A stretch of DNA of 6,439 nucleotides, from contig DOCS01000133.1 of assembly GCA_003503355.1 (NCBI GenBank), positions 5,042 through 11,480 of the forward strand. The letters run 5' to 3'. Under the pieces are notes generated by a model. The model saw only the letters and a program-made list of their open reading frames with translations, ran no database searches and was not told the origin of the DNA. A program made the position numbers and the translations under genes. This DNA is from Opitutia bacterium (lineage in GTDB: Bacteria > Verrucomicrobiota > Verrucomicrobiia > Opitutales > Coraliomargaritaceae). Shown here piece by piece: positions 1 through 5,290 of this stretch; position 1 is the first letter of the stretch, and each line of letters begins with the position of its first letter.

Positions 1-1053
1 TTGCGTGCGGCGGTGGATCTACCGAGCGGCTATGGCGACGAGTCGGACGAGCTGACGTTTGAGGCGGATTTCTCGTATGCGACCGGGGTTGCCAAAAAAG
101 TGGTGTTTGAGGGCATTGCGAACTGTGGGCGCGTGCGTTACATTGATTTGGGCTTTTTCAAAACGCCCGAAGGTGCGGCGATCGAGGCGTCGGAAATGGT
201 TCTGAATAGTCGTGTGCTGGATCCGTTGCGCGCCTTGCGTCCGGCTTGGGTCGATAAGCGTGCGTTCGGGCATCTGTACGTTGTTGGTGGTTCTGCTCAC
301 ATGCCGGGAGCGTTGCTGATGACGGTGCAAGCCGCGGTGCGTTCGGGGGTTGGATTGGTGACGGCCTTTGCGCCGGCGTCGGTCACGGCGAGTCTTTCGG
401 CTCAAGTGCCCGAAGCTATGTGGGTGCCGTGGCCCGAGACGGAGCATGGAACACTCAATCCACGGGCGATGCCGTTGCTGTTTGATCGTTTGGATCAGGC
501 AACGGCAGTGTTGTTGGGCCCTGGTATGGGCAAGGATCGTCATAGCGAAATGGTCGCGCAGGATATTGTGAAGCAAGTGGAGTTGCCTGTCATCTTGGAT
601 GCGGATGCCTTGCGCCCGCGTGTGATTGAGTTGGTGCCGAAGCGTAAAGCCTCGATGGGCTCGGTGATTCTTACCCCACATATGGGCGAATTCATGCGGA
701 TCGCTAAGCTCGATCGGCCCGATTATACCAACCAGGTATTGAAGGCGTTTTGCAAACGCTACCGTGTCATGACTGTCCTCAAGGCCGCGCATACTCGGAT
801 TTGTGATGGTGAATCCGTGTGGTACAACATCTGCGGCGGGCCTGTTCTGTCGCGTGGTGGAAGTGGCGACCTGTTGGCCGGCTTGATTGGTGGTATGGTT
901 GCGCAGAATGCTGCCGAAGCTGAGGTTGCGGTGGCCCGTGGGGTGGTGTTACACGGACTGGCGGCACAGCAGTTGGCCCGCCATCATGGCCAAGTCATGG
1001 TGCATACCACTCAATTGTTGGATTATTTGTCGCCAGTGCTGCGGGGGAGTTGA
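1..1053 (+). CDS. nnr: Bifunctional NAD(P)H-hydrate repair enzyme (epimerase/dehydratase), 5'-truncated by the window
   Basis: Repairs the damaged cofactors NADHX and NADPHX in the cytoplasm. The missing N-terminal domain would epimerise R to S forms, and the C-terminal domain dehydrates the S form using ADP or ATP. The first ~55 visible codons are the tail of the YjeF N-terminal (NnrE) domain: AVDLPSG at residues 4-10 and the GRVRYIDLGF strand at 43-52. The ribokinase-fold dehydratase follows, with GHLYVVGGSAHMPGA (90-104), LLGPGMGKD (171-179), VILDADAL (197-204), ILTPHMGEF (223-231), VLKAAHTRICDG (259-270) and the nucleotide/catalytic GGSGDLLAGLIGGM (286-299), including the expected Asp290. 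The TTG at position 1 is almost certainly an internal Leu codon and not a start, because half a domain is missing before it. Position 228 has Met where most relatives have Pro (TPHPGE). dprA follows after 63 nt. The family call is firm; the true start lies outside the window. Confidence 0.93.
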   Translation: MRAAVDLPSGYGDESDELTFEADFSYATGVAKKVVFEGIANCGRVRYIDLGFFKTPEGAAIEASEMVLNSRVLDPLRALRPAWVDKRAFGHLYVVGGSAHMPGALLMTVQAAVRSGVGLVTAFAPASVTASLSAQVPEAMWVPWPETEHGTLNPRAMPLLFDRLDQATAVLLGPGMGKDRHSEMVAQDIVKQVELPVILDADALRPRVIELVPKRKASMGSVILTPHMGEFMRIAKLDRPDYTNQVLKAFCKRYRVMTVLKAAHTRICDGESVWYNICGGPVLSRGGSGDLLAGLIGGMVAQNAAEAEVAVARGVVLHGLAAQQLARHHGQVMVHTTQLLDYLSPVLRGS

Positions 1054-1116
1054 AGCTGCGTTGTGTTCGTCTGCTGCACGGCTTGAGCATCACTCGATGT
1101 CGTGCTAGCGTTGCAC

Positions 1117-2235
1117 ATGCCGCCGTCGTTGAACCCACGCCAAGCACTGTTGGTGCTAAATGGTTTGCCCCATGTGGGGCCTATCATGCTTCGGCGCTTG
1201 ATGGATGCGTTTGATCGAGACCCTGTGGCGGTGCTCTGTGGGAAGCACGCGCAATTATTGGAGGTCAAGGGGGTGGGTCCCAAGGCGGCCGATGTCTTGG
1301 TCCATTGGAGCGATCATTTTAATTTGGCCAGTGAAGTCGCCCAGATGCGGCGCACCGGCACTCGCTTCTTTATTCAACAAGACGAGAAATATCCGAAGCT
1401 GCTGCTGGAGGCATATGATCCGCCGATCGGACTCTATTGGCAGGGGGACTACATCGTTGATCGCCCCTGTGTCGCGATTGTCGGCACGCGCCGCTCGACC
1501 CTCTATGGGCGAAGGGTCACGAAGCAATTCGCTTCGGAACTGGCGCGGCTCGGGTTTTGCATCGTCAGTGGCATGGCGAGTGGTACCGACACTGCAGCCC
1601 ATCAGGGCGCGCTGCAGGCGGGGGGCAAAACGGTCGCGGTATTTGGTTGTGGGTTGGATACGATTTATCCGCCTGAAAACAAGGAGCTGTATCATCAGAT
1701 TGTCGCCGCCGGCGCGGTGGCTAGTGAATTCCCGTTTGGACGGCGGGCGGATCGGCAGACCTTTCCAATGCGCAATCGCCTGGTGGCTGGCATGTGCCAG
1801 GGCGTGGTCGTGATCGAGAGCGATGCCGCAGGTGGCAGTATGATTACGGCTCGCTTCGCTGGGGAGCAGGGGCGCACCCTGATGGCGGTTCCGGGTCGTA
1901 TCGATCAGGCCAGTAGCGCGGGGTGCCATCAACTGATAAGGGACGGCGCGATTCTAGTGACATCGGTCGACGATATTTTGGAAGAGCTGCGCTATGCGAG
2001 GCCGCAGGAGTCGCATAGCCTAAATCCCCCGACCGAAACTGAGCCCTCGATTGGAATACTTTCTGATGCGGAGCAAGCAGTGATGGATTGTTTCACCGGT
2101 GGTGAAGTGGCCTCTCCGGACGCGCTCGCGGAACGCATGGCACGCCCCGTTGCGGAAATCGCGGCACTCTTGATGGCGTTGGAGCTGAAGCGTCGCATTG
2201 TGAAGCGAGCCGACGGGCGTTTTGAAGCAAATTGA
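1117..2235 (+). CDS. dprA: DNA-processing protein DprA (Smf family)
   Basis: Cytoplasmic protein that binds incoming single-stranded DNA and loads RecA during natural transformation. Numbering is from ATG 1117 (372 aa, a normal length). Two helix-hairpin-helix segments come first (LPHVGPIMLRRL at about 17-28, VKGVGPKAADVL at about 50-61). The Rossmann-like DNA-binding core follows, with IVGTRRST (121-128), SGMASGTDTAAH (151-162), VFGCGLDTIYPPEN (175-188), SEFPFG (203-208), FPMRNRLVAG (216-225) and VIESDAAGGSMITA (232-245). A winged-helix tail covers about 314-371. In the SGMA-x-GxD loop, Ser and Thr replace the common Arg and Ile. In-frame starts are GTG 1102, TTG 1111 and ATG 1117, after a stop at 1084-1086. 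None has a clear Shine-Dalgarno sequence, so ATG 1117 was chosen by codon and by the conserved N-terminus. GTG 1102 would add five residues. The gene is probably co-transcribed with the nnr gene. Confidence 0.95.
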   Translation: MPPSLNPRQALLVLNGLPHVGPIMLRRLMDAFDRDPVAVLCGKHAQLLEVKGVGPKAADVLVHWSDHFNLASEVAQMRRTGTRFFIQQDEKYPKLLLEAYDPPIGLYWQGDYIVDRPCVAIVGTRRSTLYGRRVTKQFASELARLGFCIVSGMASGTDTAAHQGALQAGGKTVAVFGCGLDTIYPPENKELYHQIVAAGAVASEFPFGRRADRQTFPMRNRLVAGMCQGVVVIESDAAGGSMITARFAGEQGRTLMAVPGRIDQASSAGCHQLIRDGAILVTSVDDILEELRYARPQESHSLNPPTETEPSIGILSDAEQAVMDCFTGGEVASPDALAERMARPVAEIAALLMALELKRRIVKRADGRFEAN

Positions 2236-2296
2236 GTTTAGCGTCGCTGTTTGTGAGCGGCTCCCATGGTCGGGATGCTTGACAGTCTCCGCTGCC

Positions 2297-2302
2297 AGGC
2301 GG
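2297..2302 (+). promoter_or_regulatory. Ribosome binding site that fixes the start of the Cys/His-rich gene
   Basis: AGGCGG is one mismatch from AGGAGG and sits 5 nt before ATG 2308. The alternative in-frame ATG at 2266 has no such site, and 2308 is followed directly by a typical signal peptide (MKALIKKF and a hydrophobic core). This supports 2308 as the start. Confidence 0.65.
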
Positions 2303-2307
2303 TATTG

Positions 2308-2742
2308 ATGAAGGCTCTGATCAAGAAATTCACAGTTGCTGGCTTGCTTAGCCTGTTTGCATGGAACGTCGCATTGGCGGGCGTACCTGGTTTAATGCTG
2401 TGTTTGCATCAGGACTCTATCGTTCATCTCCAGTCTGAAGACGCTTGCGGGGGGCACGGTGAGGACGCGCATACACATGAGGTAGCTGAAGACGTCGGCT
2501 TTTGTGAGCTGGCGCATGATTGTACCGATTTCCAATTAGTCGGTACGGTAGTGATCTCCACGCGGCTGAATGAAAGTGAGGCGATTGCGCTGCCGGTAGC
2601 CCCCCTGATTGCGTTTAATGATCCGGCCCCGCAGCCGAAAGTGTTTCAAGTAAGGGCTCCGCTGCGGCCTCCATTGCGCGCGCCACCGTCGGTTTATTGG
2701 CTGACCGCTGACCTCCTACAGACGACCGTCCTTCGGATCTGA
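2308..2742 (+). CDS. Small exported Cys/His-rich protein at the head of a metal-efflux operon (function unknown)
   Basis: 144 aa from ATG 2308. Residues 1-24 look like a Sec signal peptide (KK at 6-7, hydrophobic core, cleavage after VALA), so the mature protein should be periplasmic. The mature N-terminal half is rich in metal-ligand residues: CLHQD at 32-36 (Cys32, His34), His40, Cys47, a GGHGEDAHTHE cluster at 48-58 with three His, then Cys66, His70 and Cys72 in CELAHDCTDF. The C-terminal half is Pro-rich (about 100-128) and ends in LQTTVLRI. No named domain is recognised. Small secreted proteins with a similar Cys/His and C-x-D layout occur before CzcCBA-type operons in related bacteria; this is recollection, not a search. 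Binding or delivering the pumped metal is an inference from ligand content and position. An in-frame ATG at 2266 would add 14 residues before the signal peptide and is less likely. Existence as a gene is well supported; function is not. Confidence 0.75.
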   Translation: MKALIKKFTVAGLLSLFAWNVALAGVPGLMLCLHQDSIVHLQSEDACGGHGEDAHTHEVAEDVGFCELAHDCTDFQLVGTVVISTRLNESEAIALPVAPLIAFNDPAPQPKVFQVRAPLRPPLRAPPSVYWLTADLLQTTVLRI

Positions 2743-2744
2743 GT

Positions 2745-2827
2745 TTCCTAATACGCCCGCCCCTCCGGTTTGCTAAGCCGGTGAAGTTGTAGCCCTGCGC
2801 TATATGTGAGCTAAATTGTATTAGGAA
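2745..2827 (+). promoter_or_regulatory. Structured mRNA leader (candidate three-way junction) that masks the TolC-gene ribosome binding site
   Basis: Positions 2745-2754 (TTCCTAATAC) and 2818-2827 (GTATTAGGAA) are perfect 10-bp reverse complements; 2755/2817 could add a G-U pair. Inside lie a second stem, 2765-2771 with 2775-2781 (CCGGTTT/AAGCCGG, one G-U pair, 3-nt loop), and a weaker third one, 2790-2793 with 2810-2813 (TAGC/GCTA), topped by 2798-2800 with 2806-2808. The 3' arm of the closing stem contains the AGGA ribosome site of the next gene. The 5' arm begins 3 nt after the upstream stop codon, so a ribosome terminating there would cover it. No known riboswitch consensus was recognised. 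The pairing is seen in the sequence; any regulatory role is inferred. Confidence 0.5.
2823..2826 (+). promoter_or_regulatory. Ribosome binding site of the TolC-type gene
   Basis: AGGA lies 5 nt before ATG 2832, within the 3' arm of the closing stem of the leader, so it would be hidden when that stem forms. An ATG at 2827 is followed at once by TAA and cannot be a real start. Confidence 0.55.
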
Positions 2828-2831
2828 TGTA

Positions 2832-4118
2832 ATGTATTATTTTTTGAAATTAGGACGCGCTGCTGCGTTCGCCCTCATCGTCCAGTCGGCTTTGAGCAGT
2901 CTGTCGGGAGCCCCGCTTCGTCTAAACAAAGCGCAGGCGGTGTTGCGTGCGGTGCAGCAGAACCCGGCACTCCGTGCGGCTAGGACGATTATCGATCAGG
3001 CAAATGGTTCTGCGAGTCAGGCGGGTCGTTGGCAAAATCCCGAGCTGAGTCTCGATTATAGCACCGATCGTTGGTTTAATAATCAAGGCGAACGCAGCGT
3101 CGGGTTGGGGTTTGAACAACGATTTCCCGTGACGAATCGATTGAGCCTGCAGAAAGCCATTGCGCGCGATGAGGTCGAGTTGGCGCAGGCCGAGGTCAGC
3201 AATCAAGTGCGACTGCTTTGCGCCGAAGTGGAGTCTGCGGTGGCCCGTGTCGCAGCCTTGCATGCGCAGCTCCAGCTTCGCGAGCAGATCATCGGGTTGA
3301 ATCGTACCTTTGCGTCCTTCATTGAGACTCGAATTGAGACGGGTGAAGCCTCCTCGATTGAGGCCAATCAAGTTAAAATCGAGCTCTATGCAGTCGAGCA
3401 GGAGCTGCAGGCGTTGGAAAACAAACTGCTCAGCGAACGGGCGGCCTTGAAGCTGCTGATGGGTATGGAGGTCGATGCATCGATTGAGTTGTCACATCAA
3501 TTCAAATTGCCGGCAACCGCGCCGAAATTGCCCGCCCTCACAGCAGACGCGCTAGCGAATCACCCGGAATATCGGATGAAGTCGCTGCTTTCTGGAATTG
3601 CGGACAACCGAGTTTCGGCTGCCAAGGCAGCGCGTTGGGCGGATGTCGCCGTGCGTGTTTTTTTTGAGGAAGCGCGCAGTGTGGATGTCCCCAGTGGTTT
3701 GGGGACGGATCGTTCGTTCGGTGTGGGCGTATCGATTCCGCTCCCATGGATGAACCGAAATCAGGGGCTGATCGAAGTGAGCCGTGCGCAGCAACGACAA
3801 ATTAAATATGAACTCGATGCCGTTGGTCTCAAGTTGCGCAGCGAGGTAAGCGTACAGCGCGAACGTGCCCTTCGGCTGTATGCGCAGGCGCAGCAGTACG
3901 ATCAAAACCTGACTCAACTGGTCGTGCAGAACGTGGCCGATATGAATACGGCTTACAGTGCGGGGCAGATCAGCCTCGCCGAACGCTTCCGCTCGCAACA
4001 GCAGGGGCTGAAAATTCAATCTACCCAACTGGCCAAATTGCATGAGTTTGAGCAGGCGATGATCCTTTGGAAGGCGGCCACGGCTGCATGTCAGCTACCT
4101 CACTGTCAAAATAAGTAA
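2832..4118 (+). CDS. TolC-family outer-membrane channel of a heavy-metal RND efflux system (CzcC-like)
   Basis: Forms the outer-membrane and periplasmic exit duct of a tripartite metal pump, as a trimer in this family. It is 428 aa long, normal for CzcC-type proteins. Residues 1-27 form a signal peptide (cleavage near LSSLSGA), with no lipobox Cys. Two outer-membrane-efflux-protein repeats follow, about 30-215 and 232-418, each dominated by long coiled-coil-like helices (for example 104-160, 175-208 and 320-410). Each repeat has a short beta portion: NPELSLDY at 69-76, GLGFEQRFPV at 91-100, and VGVSIPLPWMNRNQG at 298-312, the last a hallmark of CzcC/CusC-like channels. The C-terminus carries two Cys (420 and 425) with a His between them, unusual for this family. 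Start ATG 2832 is supported by AGGA at 2823-2826. An 8-nt gap leads to the adaptor gene. The sequence contains an 8-T run at 3658-3665 and a 7-bp hairpin at 3687-3706. Confidence 0.92.
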   Translation: MYYFLKLGRAAAFALIVQSALSSLSGAPLRLNKAQAVLRAVQQNPALRAARTIIDQANGSASQAGRWQNPELSLDYSTDRWFNNQGERSVGLGFEQRFPVTNRLSLQKAIARDEVELAQAEVSNQVRLLCAEVESAVARVAALHAQLQLREQIIGLNRTFASFIETRIETGEASSIEANQVKIELYAVEQELQALENKLLSERAALKLLMGMEVDASIELSHQFKLPATAPKLPALTADALANHPEYRMKSLLSGIADNRVSAAKAARWADVAVRVFFEEARSVDVPSGLGTDRSFGVGVSIPLPWMNRNQGLIEVSRAQQRQIKYELDAVGLKLRSEVSVQRERALRLYAQAQQYDQNLTQLVVQNVADMNTAYSAGQISLAERFRSQQQGLKIQSTQLAKLHEFEQAMILWKAATAACQLPHCQNK

Positions 4119-4126
4119 TTCCTCCG

Positions 4127-5278
4127 ATGAAAAAATCATATAGTATAATGGGCCTGCTGGCCGCCTCGTTCTCGTTTGTGTGCAGCCACTCAGTCTCGGC
4201 GAGTCGTCCAGTCACCATCGTTCTGGATCAAACCGGCGTCGCCAATTTACGACTGCAAACAGTTGAAGTCGAAGAGCGCGACTTTGAAACCACGGTTTTT
4301 GCGATTGGTCGTATTGAAGAGATCCCGGCTCAGCACTCGGTGCTGTCTTCGCGCATTGCCGGTCGGGTCGTCGGCCTGAATGTTTTCGAAGGTGACGTTG
4401 TGGCTCAGGGCGATGTGATCGCGCGGATTGAGACCCGTCAGATCGGTGATCCGCCGCCGAGCATAGAGCTCAAAGCGCCGCAGGGTGGGCTGGTGATTAA
4501 TTCGCATATACGCTTGGGTCAACCGGTGCAACCCGACGTCGAATTGATGGATATTTCCGACCGTTCGAGTCTGTGGGCGGTGGCGAAGATTCCCGAAAAC
4601 GAAGCCGCGCGTGTGCATCTCGGCAGTCTCGCGTACATTCACGTGCCGGCACTGGGAGCGGAGCGCTTGGAGGCGACGTTGATTCGCTTTGGTGTCAATG
4701 TCGACCGCCGTGCGGGGGCGCTCGAGGGGATCTTTCGAGTCGACAATCAGGACGGGCGCTTGCGGCCGGGGATGCGTGCCGAGTTTTCCGTGGTGCTCGA
4801 CTCGCGTTCCGATGTGTTGGCGGTGCCAAGGGATGCCATTCAGGGTGATCCCGCCAGCCGCGTGGTGTTTGTCAAAGACTTTGATTTGCCGAATGCATTT
4901 GTTCGAGTGCCGGTCGTGATCGGCGAGCGAAACGACCGTTTTGTGGAAGTGAAGCGTGGCCTGTTCCCAGGCGATGAAGTGGTGACACAAGGGTCGTATT
5001 CGCTCGGATTTGTGGGTACTGGAAGTAGTATTTCGTTGAAGGAGGCGCTCGATGCGGCGCACGGTCACGAGCATAATGAAGATGGCTCGGAGATCACTGC
5101 GGATCAGGAAAAAAAGGCCGCGAAGCTTGCCCAACAAGGTGAAGGACCAGCGGGGAAGTCGGTCGATGGACGCAGTCGCCTGCTGATGATCTATGCCGCC
5201 GTGGTTTCAGTCCTTTTTCTGGTCGTGCTACAACGCCTGTTGAATCAGCGCCGCCTGGCGGGTGGTGATCAATCTTAG
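4127..5278 (+). CDS. Periplasmic adaptor (membrane fusion protein) of a heavy-metal RND system, hairpin-less, with C-terminal His cluster and membrane anchor
   Basis: Links the inner-membrane pump to the outer-membrane channel. It has 383 aa, with a signal peptide at 1-25 (KK at 2-3, ending HSVSA; Cys19 is not in a convincing lipobox). The first lipoyl half spans about 72-103 (SSRIAGRVVGLNVFEGD at 74-90) and the second about 113-143 (KAPQGGLVINSHIRLGQPV at 116-134). Only about nine residues (RQIGDPPPS) join them, so the long alpha-hairpin of typical adaptors is absent. A beta-barrel domain covers about 148-225 (SSLWAVAKIPENEAARVHLG, RLRPGMRAEF) and a membrane-proximal domain about 229-300 (VLAVPRDAIQ, LFPGDEVVTQGSYSL). 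The tail is unusual: AHGHEHNEDG at 311-320, a charged linker, then a transmembrane helix at about 352-370 followed by Arg375-Arg376. No Shine-Dalgarno sequence precedes ATG 4127 (the bases are TTCCTCCG), so translation may be coupled to the gene 8 nt upstream. The family is firm; the metal is unknown. Confidence 0.9.
   Translation: MKKSYSIMGLLAASFSFVCSHSVSASRPVTIVLDQTGVANLRLQTVEVEERDFETTVFAIGRIEEIPAQHSVLSSRIAGRVVGLNVFEGDVVAQGDVIARIETRQIGDPPPSIELKAPQGGLVINSHIRLGQPVQPDVELMDISDRSSLWAVAKIPENEAARVHLGSLAYIHVPALGAERLEATLIRFGVNVDRRAGALEGIFRVDNQDGRLRPGMRAEFSVVLDSRSDVLAVPRDAIQGDPASRVVFVKDFDLPNAFVRVPVVIGERNDRFVEVKRGLFPGDEVVTQGSYSLGFVGTGSSISLKEALDAAHGHEHNEDGSEITADQEKKAAKLAQQGEGPAGKSVDGRSRLLMIYAAVVSVLFLVVLQRLLNQRRLAGGDQS
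5110..5116 (+). other. Possible -1 ribosomal frameshift slippery heptamer (A AAA AAG) in the adaptor gene
   Basis: The run is read in frame as Lys329-Lys330 in the exact A_AAA_AAG phase of the E. coli dnaX frameshift site. A -1 slip would add eight codons and stop at TGA 5140-5142. The product would be about 338 aa, with the His cluster but no transmembrane anchor. Only a weak stem follows (CTTG 5126-5129 with CAAG 5135-5138), and there is no well-placed upstream Shine-Dalgarno stimulator. It may simply be a Lys-rich linker. Confidence 0.25.
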
Positions 5279-5290
5279 AGATTGCTGAGT

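Noticed and set aside
1..3. TTG at position 1 as a true start codon
   Set aside because: It falls inside the conserved AVDLPSG region of the epimerase domain, so the gene clearly begins upstream of the window.
2279..2307. Perfect TTGACA as a -35 box before the Cys/His-rich gene
   Set aside because: The matching -10 position (about 2302-2308) has no good TATAAT match, overlaps the ribosome binding site, and would start transcription after ATG 2308.
2266..2307. Earlier ATG start for the Cys/His-rich protein
   Set aside because: No ribosome site precedes it, and it would put 14 extra residues before a normal signal peptide.
2765..2790. Hairpin CCGGTTT/AAGCCGG as an intrinsic terminator of the small gene
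   Set aside because: No T-run follows it. The nearest T-run (2840-2845) lies inside the next coding sequence.
2787..2824. Promoter-like elements in the gap before the TolC gene (TTGTAG, TATATG, TAAATT)
   Set aside because: Each matches its consensus only partly and the spacings are poor; none could be defended over random AT-rich sequence.
4247..5137. Long antisense open frame opposite the adaptor gene, and similar ones opposite nnr (19-792), dprA (1255-1932), the channel gene (2922-3371, 3552-4043) and the pump gene (5495-5911)
   Set aside because: Their translations are low-complexity, rich in Arg/His/Pro, and show no family motifs. They are shadows of well-supported genes on the + strand.
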